Assembly (NCBI GenBank): GCA_025991245.1
Contig: BQMJ01000017.1
Span: 186,001 to 250,000, forward strand
DNA: 64,000 nucleotides
From: Galdieria partita
Taxonomy: Eukaryota; Rhodophyta; Bangiophyceae; Galdieriales; Galdieriaceae
Direction of reading: 5' to 3'
Every line of letters starts with the position of its first letter. Position 1 is the first letter of the stretch. Shown here piece by piece: positions 12,681 to 25,938 of the stretch. A program made the position numbers and the translations under genes. The notes below the pieces were generated by a model. It was not told the DNA's origin. It worked only from the letters and a program-made list of their open reading frames with translations, and did not search any database.

Positions 12681-14282
12681 TCAATTTGGTCCTAACATTT
12701 TCTTCGGATCGACTACTTCGTCGAATTTCTCTGATGAAATAATACCAGACTTGATAGCTGCCTCTCTCAGAGTTGTCCCTTCTCGGTGGGCTTTCTTTGC
12801 TATGAAAGCAGCATTGTCATATCCGATGACTGGATTCAGGGCGGTTACTAGCATCAAGGAGTTTTTGACAAGTTCTTCAACACGACTATATACCAAACAG
12901 TCAACTTGAAATACTAAACAAATATTACAATTCGTACCTTTTGTTAACTTTCAAATCCCTAATACAGTGCAAATCAAAAGATATGCAGGCATCAGCCAAT
13001 AAACGAATACTATGCAATGTATTGCGCACAATCATCGGTTTGAAAACGTTGAGTTCAAATTGACCATTGCTACCGCCAACCGAGGCAGCAACACAGTTTC
13101 CCATTACCTGCGCACAAACCATAGTCATAGCTTCGCATTGAGTTGGATTGACCTTTCCAGGCATAATAGAAGAGCCAGGCTCGTTTTCGGGTAGAACTAA
13201 TTCTCCTAAACCACATCTTGGACCACTTCCCATCCAACGAATGTCGTTTGCTATTTTCATTAAAGAGCAGGCTATAGTGTTCAGGACTCCGTTACATTCA
13301 ACCATTGCATCATGAGCTGCAAGGGCCTCAAACTTATTTGGGGCAGGTTGAAATGGTAACTTTGTATATTTCGAAATTTCAGCACAGACTTTCTCATCAA
13401 AGCCCTTTCGCGTATTCAAACCAGTACCCACAGCTGTTCCACCAACAGCCAAATAATATAGCCGTGGCAAGCAAGAACGAAGTCTATCTTGAGCATAAGA
13501 AAGTTGAGCAACAAACCCTGAAAATTCTTGACCAAAGGAAAGAGGAACAGCATCCTGTAAATGAGTTCGTCCTATCTTTACAATATCCGCGAATTCCTTG
13601 GACTTGCTATCCAACGAAGTTTCCAACTGCTTCAAAGCAGGTATCAACTTCTGATGAATGGTCAAACAGGTTGCAATATGCATCGCTGTAGGAAAGGTAT
13701 CATTCGAAGATTGACTCATATTAACATGATCGTTCGGATGTACTGGTTTCTTCGAACCTAACTCTCCCCCTAGAATTTCTATAGCTCTGTTAGCGATAAC
13801 TTCATTGCAGTTCATATTTGATTGGGTTCCGGAGCCAGTTTGCCAAACTACTAAGGGAAAATGGTCATCCAATTTTCCACTTATGACTTCATCAGCTGCC
13901 AAGCATATTGCATCTGCCACCTTGGGGTCCAAGCCATACGTTCGATTCACAACGGCTGCAGCTTTCTTTAGTATACCAAATGCATGTATGACTTCCTTCG
14001 GCATACGATCCGTGTCACGACAAATGTCAAAGTTCAATAAAGACCTAAAGAAGATTAAGGTTCTTCAAAGACGAAAAACCACAAATAGATGAACCTTTGA
14101 GTCTGAGCACCCCAATATTTACTGCTTGGAACTTGAATGGTACCAAAAGTGTCTCTCTCTGTTCTTTCGACTTCTGACGAAGCTACTGTTTGGGAACTCA
14201 TTCTTTTCAGTAACCAGCAAACTCTAGGAATACTGTACGAACGCGCAGTATGGAGTATGTTTGAGTTTCGGAAAAGAAGCAT
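12681..14282 (-). CDS. FUM1: Fumarate hydratase class II, probably mitochondrial
   Basis: Catalyses fumarate to L-malate in the TCA cycle. Exons 14282-14095, 14044-12938 and 12885-12681 (introns 50 and 52 nt) give 499 residues, that is, the bacterial FumC length plus an N-terminal extension. Motifs include [13 protein letters not shown], the substrate-binding [14 protein letters not shown], and the signature [13 protein letters not shown]. The presequence after ATG 14282 ([17 protein letters not shown]) is Arg/Ser-rich, as expected for mitochondrial import. The open frame continues upstream to an ATG at 14420, but that part overlaps the last exon of the GT2 gene and is not needed. Confidence 0.96.
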
Positions 14283-14346
14283 GAATATTCCTGTTTCCAA
14301 CTTTATTGGAGTGGTCACAAACTGGCAACTCACAAACGACGCCAAG

Positions 14347-15760
14347 TTATTGAAATCCAATTTTGGTTTGATCAGGGAAATATCTGCGGACTCGATAGAT
14401 TGGCTTGCTTTGTGACTCATAGTACGTTCTAGTGATGACTTCTGCCAAAATTCCCACTTCAAACATGATCCATGTTAACTAAGAAAGGTTATTTGTTTGT
14501 ATAGAGCAATGAGTATCAACTTACTTGCAAAGTCATTAAAAAAAGTAACCAAACTGGAAGGCTTGTCCTTAATATTTCTTTACCTAAGAACTTGCTCAAA
14601 AAAGCAAAAACCATCAGAGCAAGTTGCAACGTAGAGAATAGAATTGCAAAAAAACTAAACAAATGACTTGGACGCGTTCTATATTTCTAAATGCAACGAT
14701 TGATTGGCATGAATATATGCAGACTAAAGTTACCTTCAAGTAATATAAGAACGTCAAGTCACATATTACGCGAATGGTTCTGTCCAGACCATATTTGCTT
14801 TTTCCAAACTTCCTCGGATAGTGCGAAACTTCCTTTTCTCCAATTTTGGCACCTTCATACATAGCAAGCACTACTATGAAACGGTGCATTTCACCGTAAA
14901 GTCGAATGTCTCTAATAATTTCTCGTTTATAGACCTTTGTCGCACACCCCAAATCGTGTACTGGGACTCCCGTTATCCATCTTATGATCCAGTTGGCTGC
15001 TTGGGACAATTTACTACGTACAAAGGTATCCTCCCGACAACGACGCCAGCCGCTGACTACATCATAACCACTCATGTCCATTGTTTCGATAAGGCCGAAT
15101 ATATCCTTTGGATCATTCTGAAGGTCTCCGTCCAATGTTGCAATGAGGTCTCCAGAAGCTATGTTGAAGCCTGCAGAAAGTGCTGCAGTTTGACCGAAAT
15201 TCTTTCGCAGCGATATACCTTTGATAAAGGAATTTTTATTGCAAACTCTATGGAAATGTCGGGTCAGAATTCAGAACTATGGCATGATTTCTCTTTTACC
15301 TTTTCAACTTCTCCGTTGTACCATCCGTTGAACCATCGTCCACACAAATCAACTCCCACTGCTTTGCATAAGGAGACTCTTCGCAAGCAGCTATCACAGC
15401 TTCTACTAACTTTTCTATGGAATCTACTTCATTATAGAAAGGTACGACAATGGACAAACGGACACGATTAGAATCTACAAAATTCGTTTCCAACGTCGAA
15501 AAGGAGCAGTGACAAGCAGTATTTCTGTTGTAAAAGATACTGAGCGGAATTCAAAACACTTCATAACGAGCTTTATACCTTCCAAGTCTGATCTGCTTTA
15601 CTTTACGATAAGATCCAAAACCTGCAAAGAATTGCGCCACTTTAAAGCGATGTAACTCTGTCAAGTAGGTTCTTGGAGAAGAGTATGAGAGAAAAGGAAG
15701 CCCAATAAACGAAAGACTAGTGCGACTAGAAGAGAAATCCTCATGCTTTCGCTTGAGCAT
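14347..15760 (-). CDS. Bacterial-type GT2 polyprenyl-phosphate glycosyltransferase with N-terminal presequence
   Basis: GT2 enzyme of the DPM1/GtrB type that would load a sugar onto a polyprenyl phosphate. Exons 15760-15579, 15539-15300, 15247-14734, 14686-14525 and 14478-14347 (introns 39, 52, 47 and 46 nt) give 409 residues. Catalytic landmarks are LSIVVPFYNE, ICVDDGSTDGT, NFGQTAALSAGF and TLDGDLQNDP with its metal-binding Asp residues. Two membrane helices close the protein (LFSFFAILFSTLQLALMVF and the LPVWLLFLMTLQ region), followed by a polar GILAEVITRTYYE tail typical of the bacterial and cyanobacterial form. About 80 residues before the GT2 core look like an organelle presequence. The start ATG 15760 (or 15778) abuts the divergent SNAPC1-like start. 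The sugar is unknown. Confidence 0.85.
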
Positions 15761-15762
15761 TA

Positions 15763-16650
15763 ATGAATTTAGAGGCATTATTGTTGCAGTCACCGTTTGC
15801 TCAGGACTTGACAAACCTCATACACGACTTTATAGACCAGTGGCTGTTTCAGATATACTCGGGACTACCCGAGCCTTTGAGTTTTCCCGCGTTCTGTAAG
15901 CCTTGGAAAGAAAGTAACTTTGAAATTATTCACGTTTGTGGCCCAAAAAGGTTGAAGCCAGAACTTTTTCTACAGCAACTTTTCCAAAATGCTTTGTTGT
16001 TTTTTGAACGGCCCTATCTTGTTAAGCTTCCTAAATTAGACGAGTATTTAGACTTTTTGAAGGAGGAACTGTATTTTGTTATTCAAGTAGCTTGCGTCTA
16101 CACGCTGTATTTACTCTATGTTACTCAAAAAGTCGAAAGCACCCCTGAAAAAATAAGAATAGACGTTGTTTGCTTCAATACGTTGTTGAGTTGGTTGATG
16201 TGTCAAAAATTGGAAGACAGAGAAGATGGGTCAAAGGACACGTTGAAGCTTCTTGTTAATTTACTAAAGAAGAAAGCCATTCGGCTGTGTTACTTCAGAT
16301 TGCCACTTCAGTTACCCCAAAACCTGTTCGAGCCTGCCCATCCACCAGTTTTTTTTGAATATGAATTGGAAGCTAAGGAGAGTGGTTCCGAGGAAAGCAC
16401 CAAATCCAAGGACAGTACTGATGAAATTCGTCAAAATAGTGCAGTGAACAATCTTTGGAGCCGCACTGGCGAGATTCTGACCACTTTGGAACTCGAGAGA
16501 CTCGAGAAATCTTGGGAAAGATGGGAAGCCTTCTTGGAGCTTCTTCATGATCAGAAACCCTGTATGTCACAAGTTTCTTCCAATGATGGTTTCCACGAAG
16601 ATATACGTAAAATGTTGGAAAGAGCAAGAGAATCGCTTACGAAAGATTGA
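15763..16650 (+). CDS. SNAPC1-like snRNA-activating complex subunit
   Basis: Intronless, 295 residues. The middle resembles the SNAPC1/SNAP43 domain. It has an F..I/VCG block near residue 55, then about 60 residues on a run FVIQVACVYTLYLLYVTQ, then KIRIDVVCFNTLLSW, mirroring LYLLYGLYNTQ...KIRVALKDW in animal SNAPC1. SNAPc binds the proximal sequence element of snRNA genes transcribed by RNA polymerase II and III. The C-terminus is acidic and then helical. The assignment is by short conserved blocks, so moderate confidence. Its ATG is 2 bp from the start codon of the opposite-strand GT2 gene. Confidence 0.6.
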   Translation: MNLEALLLQSPFAQDLTNLIHDFIDQWLFQIYSGLPEPLSFPAFCKPWKESNFEIIHVCGPKRLKPELFLQQLFQNALLFFERPYLVKLPKLDEYLDFLKEELYFVIQVACVYTLYLLYVTQKVESTPEKIRIDVVCFNTLLSWLMCQKLEDREDGSKDTLKLLVNLLKKKAIRLCYFRLPLQLPQNLFEPAHPPVFFEYELEAKESGSEESTKSKDSTDEIRQNSAVNNLWSRTGEILTTLELERLEKSWERWEAFLELLHDQKPCMSQVSSNDGFHEDIRKMLERARESLTKD

Positions 16651-16840
16651 AGTGGAATTTTCCTCAGAATCTTCTCTTTGTGGTTAGATGAATTCACGAC
16701 TTGGAAAAATTCTTGTCAGATATTTGTAGTCAAGTGGATTTTTCTTCAAGCGAGCTGACGAACATTTTATTTAGATAACTGTCAATCATGACTATGTATA
16801 TCAGGGCGACTCGAATTTATTCATTGTGTAATTTCATTAT

Positions 16841-18272
16841 TCAAAGTCCTAAAAGAGAACCCAAGAAAACCCGACTATTCCACAGCGCATGAATCAAAAT
16901 AGTTACCAAAAGGTTTCTCGAATGAGCATAAAGTAATGCCCAGGCCTTATTAAACTTAGTGAATATCCTTATGAAAATCTGACCACATACCCATCCTAAA
17001 ACAGTCAAAGGAATAATACTGCCTATATTTAAATGATGAACTGCAAATAAAACTGAACTGAGTGGAATAGCAAACCGAATGGGCATAATAGTGGCTAGCG
17101 CAGGTAAAAGATAGCCTCGATATAACACTTCTTCAAAAACTGGGGCGGTAAGACATGGACCTATTGCGCCTATTGCCATAGCAAACAGATCATTATTTTC
17201 AGGTTTCACTAGCTTCGATACGACACTTTCATCATTGAAGAGACTGCTAGGTAGAATCCACTGGTTGAACGAATCCGCGATATTAAACAACAAACCAGAT
17301 GCATAATATCCTCCAGTAACCCACCAAAGCCAGTTAGATCTCCAACGCCATTTGATCCAGCTTCCTTTTGGAGGAAAAAAAGGTTCTAGACGATTTCCTA
17401 AGATTTTAACAGCCATATAAACCCAAATGAGATGCCCAAGCAGCACCTTCCAAGCACGTAACGAGGCCACAGTTAATGGCACACCATAAAAGGATAACAA
17501 TAACAACAGCTGCTCACAAAACACTGCTGCATAGCCCGAGGCAAGGTAAGCTAGAAACAAAAGCAAAGTTGTAGCTCCCAACTTGTCGTGGGTTGAAGTC
17601 GGTACATTCCAAGGCGGCTTTGGAACTTCAACTAAATTGGGAATAAGTTTTACACCAGCCATCCTTCTGATTACGAACGAAATAATCATAACTAACAGAC
17701 CTGATATGGTATCAAGACCGATGGCATCGAATCTGCCTCGATCTGGAGGTGCAAATTTCTTTGATATATCCCAACCTTTCTTTGATAGGAAAAGCAGATG
17801 GACAATGTACAATCCTAACATAACCATCAACTGTATCCAGGGATTCCTTATACGCAACCACGAAGGCAAATTTTCAGGAACAAAAGTTCTCCTTTCCTCT
17901 TCATCTTCTAGACTCAACTCCTCTCTATACAATGGCGTGTTATTTGAGTCTCCAATAGCTTCTAATGTAATAGTTCAGCAAAAAGGAAAGCACTCTAAAA
18001 TAACTACCTGAAGCGTTTTCCTTGGGGGAACTTGGAAAGTGCATAGCAGCAAAACTACGAGGAACATAGTGACGTAATCTAGGAGATTGAAGTATTCGAG
18101 AACGGAACTTCACAAATGGAGAAGTGCTTAGTGTTTTCCCTCTCTGGTTAAAACAAAAAGGTTTCTTATCCTCACTGCGTCCTTTTGTAGCACAGAGTCG
18201 ACAATTCGTTCTACAAAAAGAAGACAACTGTGTTTTACAAACGGGTGCCGCTATGAAACTACCAAAGTTCAT
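16841..18272 (-). CDS. CPBP/CAAX-type intramembrane metalloprotease, probably plastid
   Basis: Multi-pass membrane protein of the ABI/CPBP family (Rce1 relatives). Exons 18272-18008 and 17949-16841 (intron 58 nt) give 457 residues. The first exon is a Ser/Arg/Lys-rich presequence. Eight or so hydrophobic segments follow. The catalytic motifs are EEVLYRG (EExxxR type) near residue 358, FAVHHLN near 388, and HALWNS near the end. In plants and cyanobacteria such proteins sit in plastid or thylakoid membranes; the substrate is unknown. It diverges from the HAD gene with 259 bp between starts. Confidence 0.88.
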
Positions 18273-18531
18273 CCGTTGCCGTCTTGATTTAGATTTGCTT
18301 CCTTTAAATTTCCATAATTTAACTCGATAATTGGTCTCTCGGTCTGAATACTTACAGGCTTTATTTTAGTATGTTTATATAGATAGAAAACTGCATTTAT
18401 AGAAAAAAAACTATAGTCATTCTCATATCACTGACACTGTTATTGGTAACAGTGGAGTATTCCATTGAAAGGACTGGACTATTCTACAAAGAAAAGAAAG
18501 CCCAAATCGCTCCGGCATTAAGGAGATTTTC

Positions 18532-19476
18532 ATGTCGGAGCCTATTCTGGCTGCTCTTTGGGACTTGGACGGAACGTTGTTGTAAGTATTTTCTTCTGTT
18601 TATCGCCCATTCTTTGAACTATCAAGCAGAGACACAGAAGCCATTTACTTGCAAGTCGAGAATGAAACAATAAGAAAATATGGAGGAAAAGGTGATGTCA
18701 GCACTGTCGCGCACAAACTTCTTGGAACTCCAGGTCTCGACTGTGCCAAGTTTATAGTTGGTACGAATATAAAACTTTCACTTTTGATCTCAAATTTTTC
18801 AGGTCATTTTTGCTTGGATACTTCACCTGAACAGTATTTAGCAACCCGTGATGGTGTACTGGTTGATAAGTTTACATCTACGTATTTTTGTGAAGGTTAG
18901 TTTGACCAGAAAAATGCCTAACTTGCATTCATCTCTTTAGGAGCCCTAGAACTAGTTAAACTTTTCGCCTCTTACGGAATTCGTCAAGTAAGATAGTTTA
19001 AAAGTTGTCACATCTTCAATTTTACAGCCTCTTCCATTCGCTCCGTGATATAGAGTATTGCTACGTCAAGTGGAAAATTTTTAACTCAACAAAAGTTGAG
19101 TGCTCACAAATCGATTGTAGACACGTATATAGACTACGTGATCTGTCGCGAAGATGTAACGTACGGGAAACCTTTCCCAGATATTTTCCTATTAGCAGCA
19201 AAGAAAATGGGAGTCATTCCACGTAACTGTGTTGTTCTCGAAGATGCACCGGTACAGGATGTACAGACTTGAAGGCATGAAGAAATAACCATTTCTATTT
19301 AGAATGGCATTATTGCAGCAAAGCGAGCAGGAATGAGATGTGTTGGAGTACGAAACGGCTTGTTGACTCCAGAACATTATCGTGATGCAGATTGGATTGT
19401 TGATTCGTTGCAGAAATGGGAAGCTGAAGACCTTCTCAAACGTCAATCGGTTGTGCAATCGAAACCTTTTGAGTAG
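18532..19476 (+). CDS. HAD-superfamily phosphatase (beta-phosphoglucomutase/FMN hydrolase-like)
   Basis: Small-molecule phosphatase or phosphomutase of the HAD fold. Seven exons: 18532-18581, 18630-18760, 18803-18895, 18941-18982, 19028-19044, 19096-19251 and 19303-19476 (introns 42-51 nt), giving 220 residues. Motif I WDLDGT is at residues 10-15. Motif II is the SS pair in the 17-nt fifth exon (PSSIRS), motif III the Lys in GKPFPDIF, and motif IV VLEDAP. The fourth donor is a choice: GTCAAG at 18983 keeps the phase, whereas the better-looking GTAAG five bases later does not. Substrate cannot be told. The closest plant relatives are GS1-like FMN or glycerol-3-phosphate phosphatases. Confidence 0.85.
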
Positions 19477-19898
19477 AGAAAATGAAGGCGGGGGAGCGGA
19501 CTTGATTGAACCAGTAATTTTATTTAATCTTTATTTCCAATAACAGATCTGTTCTTCATACGTCGACATACCAGTGTGAACTTGGAGTCTTTTTTATATA
19601 CACACGCTATTGACCTTAAGCGAGACAAATATAAATATACCGTGAGCACTGGCCAAGTGAACAAGGCTTGTCTCTATTTCTGTTCCTGTTGCTGAGAACA
19701 TTAAGAAAATTGCGTTCTTTCTATTTAATCTGAATATACATCTCTCACAAATCCGATACGAGAAGAGGTTGTACTCGTGAAGGATAGATACAACTCATCA
19801 TTTTATCGTAAACCTTTTCAAGGAATAACGCTTGACAGAATTTATTCATGAAACAAACACCGCAGAGATCATTTAAAGCAAACAAAACACTCTAAGCT
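19477..19898. other. Convergent 3' intergenic region
   Basis: About 420 bp between the 3' ends of the HAD gene (+) and the MFS transporter gene (-). AT-rich, no gene seen; it should hold both polyadenylation regions. Confidence 0.6.
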
Positions 19899-21926
19899 TT
19901 AGGAATGACCCTTAGACGTGACATCGTCCATCAAAGTTCCTGCCACTCCACATTGAGAAATTTCATCGAGATTTCCTGTCTTCAATTGTTCAGCATCACT
20001 GTCTTCCGAAGAGGGATCGTAATATCCCATTTCTTCCGAATTCTTTTCATACTGTACATTGTACGCCTTTCCATACCGAATCATTCTCACAAAACGGGAA
20101 AAGAGTGTTAGATCATTGTAATCGGTGGGCAGTTTGGAAACCAATTCAATTCTTGCCCTACTGTTTAATCCAACTTCCCGACAGAGTGTGGCTGAATAAT
20201 TCTTCAAGCAGTTTTGGAATTCTTCTCGTGACAGCTTGAATTTATATTTTATCAACTGGAAGAAGCTTATTTGAAGCGACTCTTCTCCCATTTCTTGATC
20301 CGTGACTCCTACTCTCATTGCAAACCTTGCGGCATATCGCCTTCTCAATTCGTCAAAACGGTGATCTTCTCGTACAAGAGACTGTTGGGAATATTCTGGA
20401 ACAAAGAAAAAGGCCAAAAGGAGAGCCAAATACTCCAACCCAGCATAGAACCACATAGTTAAGCGAAGAGCAGGTAAAGTTTCAGCGTGGGCAGATCCTG
20501 AGAAATTCACCCACATAGTAGGAAATATTGTGGTCCCGATAATACCACCAGCTTTGCCAAACGACGAAGAGACACCGTACATTGTCGCTCGTATTTTAGT
20601 AGGGAAAGCCTCGGCAGGAATAAGATATACAGGCACGAAAACAAAATATTGAAAACCACTGAAGTCAATCAATGTTAGAAGCTATATAAATAATATCTTC
20701 GAAACTTACCCAACGAATGTGCCCCAGATAATCCAAGCTACAGGCTTTGCCTTGAGTTGCCAAAAGAAACCAGAGTTTATGAGTTGGGTCGATGCAAGGA
20801 ACATCCAACCAAAGACCTCAGTCTTCCTTCTTCCCAATTTATCTACTACAAGGGCTGCTACAAATGGTAGCCATATTAAATATGCTCCTCCTTCTGCAAG
20901 CGTGATCCAAAGAGACTTCAAAAGCGAGACTCCGATTACAGACTGAAGTATAATAACACCAAAAGTCCCCTGGCTGTAATTGATATAGTCTACAAGGAAC
21001 CAATTCATGACTGCGCCGACTGAACGAAATGCAAAATGACGAATGACGATATAAAAGTCAATGGCATCATAACGCGATTTACCCTTTGCTTTATCAGCAG
21101 TAAACATTGCAGAGTCTCGCATTCTTGTACGATAAATAAGTACTGCAATGACAGGAATTGTAGCTACTGCAAACGAGACTCGCTTGACAATATCATAATG
21201 ACATCCTGAAGCTGCACCTAAATAAGCGTTTCTGCAAGCTGCAGCCACAATAATAATTTGAACCACAAATGGCATGTAGTTGCCAAACACTTCCATACAC
21301 ATAACCAACATGGAAGTTCGCCTTCCCCTGCTTTTCACATCGACGCCTTCGCTATCTTCCATGACATTAGGAACGTTGCAAGTATACTCACCACCCATTC
21401 CAAGACCAGCCACACCAAGACCAATATTCATCATCCATATACCACCGTTCACAGTTGTACCATGTGATGCAACTCCAATAAGATTTCCGAGAAGAACCAA
21501 GCAAGAGCACATGATAAGGCCTTTCTTTCTTCCGAAGTAGTCAGCAATGAACCCAAACATTAACAGGCCAAACATGACACCATAAAGCATAGAAACACCG
21601 ATAGCAGTTTGAAGGAAAGTATTTGAACGGAAGGAAGGAAATACATCTGTGTATACTGCAACAATATAAGCAGAAATGTCATACATATACCCGTTCACGA
21701 AGAAGCCCATAGCAGTTCCAAAAGCATTGTACTTTATGTAACTCGCTATTTCCTTCTTTCTAGCCTTCTCAACAGACTCCTTAAGCTGTTCTTCATCTCT
21801 GCTATCTCCTCCGTCACCTTGCTCATTGCAAGCAACTATATCTGCCGACCTCCTATCTACTGCTTCAAGTTCTACTGAAGTCCTGTATATCTCGGCAGCA
21901 TTGGTATCAAAGGTAGGTCGACTCAT
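19899..21926 (-). CDS. Major facilitator superfamily transporter (PHS phosphate-type or sugar-porter-like)
   Basis: Twelve-helix MFS transporter. Exons 21926-20710 and 20658-19899 (intron 51 nt) give 658 residues. A polar cytosolic N-terminus of about 75 residues precedes helix 1. Landmarks are FADYFGRKKG (loop 2-3), GLGMGGEYTCN in helix 4, DKLGRRKTE in loop 8-9, and PAEAFPTKIRATMYG at helix 10/11. The GGEY and PAEAFPTKIR motifs fit the PHS/Pht1 phosphate transporters and related sugar porters. An unusually long C-terminal tail of about 190 residues has a predicted helical then acidic character. The substrate is not certain. The start ATG 21926 is chosen over a non-ATG upstream extension. Confidence 0.82.
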
Positions 21927-22235
21927 CTTCTTCAACAAAGAAAAACAATTTCCGAATTTCCAGTCAAAGTAGCCTTATAAAGAACAGAATGTCGCATGGC
22001 CGTCTAATTTCCGTGTTGATTGCCTAGTGGAAGGAGACTAGACTGCTCAATCCCCCTTCACTCCAGAAATCGGATTACAAACTATGTATGGTTCATATTT
22101 AGAATTCTGTAGGGCATCGAGGTAAACTTGTGAAGAACCTAAATATTTGCAATTGAAAATAGAAGCACGTAGTTTGTAACTAATTTTCAAACGTAAAAAG
22201 TGTTTTCATTATCATCATTGTTATGTTCTACAAGA
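21927..22235. promoter_or_regulatory. Divergent intergenic region, shared promoter
   Basis: 309 bp between the divergent starts of the MFS transporter and the KDO transferase. It must carry promoters for both. No specific element recognised. Confidence 0.5.
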
Positions 22236-23845
22236 ATGGATCCGTTGACCTTTTATGGCGCTTCCACGAGCTTGGTGGCACCTTGTGTCGCACTTGTTGA
22301 AAGTGCATACTATAGATTCTTCCGAAAATTTAGGTGGAGGGATAGTGTAGAGCTATTCAGTCAACGTTTATCGCTGACAAGTGAAGTAGAGTTGAAGAGA
22401 ACGTTAAAGTCTCCAGCGTCGTTGTGGTTTCATGGAGCATCGCTCGGTGAGACACGAACTGCTCTTGCGTTTTGTGCTGCTATGTTGAGGAATTTTTACA
22501 AAACGAAACATGTCTTATTTCCTTACGAGGACCGTTTTAAAACAAGCTCCCTTTTATTTACTTCTGCAAACGTTGCTGCCCAAGAGCCCTTGTTACAAGG
22601 CCTTGAGTTCCTTTATATGACTTCGTTGGAGAAGGGAATTTTAGCAGATTTTCAAAGAAGACTAGTGCCATATGATGTTCCTAGGTTTGCGAAACGTTTC
22701 CTATCCCGGTTCGCACCACGCAATGCAATATTTATAGAGTCAGAACTTTGGCCTGTCTTTTTACAGGAAAGTAAAAATAGAGGAGTCAGACTATTTTTAC
22801 TAGATGGTCGACTTTCTCCAACTTCGAAAGAACGTTGGACGAGCACGCATTTTGGAAGAACTTTGTTGAAGCAGACGTTGACCTCGTTTGACTTTATTGG
22901 AGCCAGAAATGAAGAAGAAGCTTTCTTTTTCAAAGAGTTTGGGTGTTCGAACGTTAAAATCATTCCTCCGTTGAAAATCTTGCCTCCTTTGGGACCAGAC
23001 GAAGATTCGGCAAGTTTGTTGAAAGAGTTCGGACCAAGTTGGATGGTATGTAAGAGTTTCCTTTAATAGCTGTTTTAAAGAAATGGATGAAGGGAATAAG
23101 TACACACGAACCCGAAGAGATGGCTTTACTGAGAGTACATAAACGTCTGTGTACAACCTGGAGAACGGGAAGAAAACCTTTGCTTATTCTAGCTCCTCGG
23201 CATGTCGAACGCACCCCAGAAATCTTTCGTGCAGCACAGTTCGTGGGTTTGAATCGCAGTGAGATTGCTCTACATTCGCAGCATTCGTTTTCGAATAAGA
23301 TAAGTTTACTAATCATAGATTCATATGGTTGTGACAGCTTCGATTTCTTTTTAATTTCATTCTAATCTTGTAAATAGGTGTTCTGTCGTCGTTTCTTCGG
23401 CTGTGCAAAGTTGTTTTTGTGGGCAACTCTTTGATTCCTCCGGGAGGTGGACATAATATTGCAGAGCCATTACATTATAAATGTGTCGTCTTGCACGGTT
23501 TGTACTTGGTTTACATTGAGGCAATATTGATTGTTTCTGGGAATAGGAACTTATATAAAGAATTTTATAGAGACATGGCGCTATCTGAATAGTCTCAACT
23601 CGTCGAAACCTGTCACTTTCATTGCACAAAATGAAAATAGTTTGTTCAGCAGAGTTAAATACTTTTTAAATAATCCCGGAAAAGCTTATGATTTGGGTTC
23701 GTATAAACTTGAAAGATGGGAAAATGGTTTACTTGAAATTCCAGGAGAAATAGGTTACAAAGCAGTGAAGGAGGGAGAAAAACTTGTGGTTTCCTCAGTT
23801 CTGAGTGAGTTGGTTGTTCAGTCATCGATGACCATTCCTGAATGA
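22236..23845 (+). CDS. kdtA: 3-deoxy-D-manno-octulosonic acid (KDO) transferase, KdtA/WaaA-like
   Basis: GT30 enzyme; in bacteria it adds KDO to lipid A precursor, and in plants a mitochondrial homologue exists. Exons 22236-23045, 23093-23327, 23378-23497 and 23547-23845 (introns 47, 50 and 49 nt) give 487 residues. Landmarks are LWFHGASLGE (catalytic Glu), IESELWPVFL, LLDGRLS, GISTHEPEE, LILAPRHVER and PPGGGHNIAEP of the C-terminal Rossmann fold. A possible TM segment is near the N-terminus. The start is ATG 22236, since 22200 is GTG. It points to a residual lipid A-like or KDO pathway, acquired from the endosymbiont line or by transfer. Confidence 0.93.
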
Positions 23846-25883
<2,038 letters not shown>

Positions 25884-25938
25884 TCAGCCAAGTAAAATTA
25901 AGATCATTTGTTGTGATAGCCAAGAATTCTTTTCTGCC

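Noticed and set aside
14283-14420. Fumarase N-terminal extension from ATG 14420
   Set aside because: Overlaps the last exon of GT2 in another frame; ATG 14282 gives a normal mitochondrial presequence.
14821-15471. 216-codon plus-strand open frame
   Set aside because: Lies antisense to the GT2 exons, which have clear catalytic motifs; the protein has no domain and no sensible composition.
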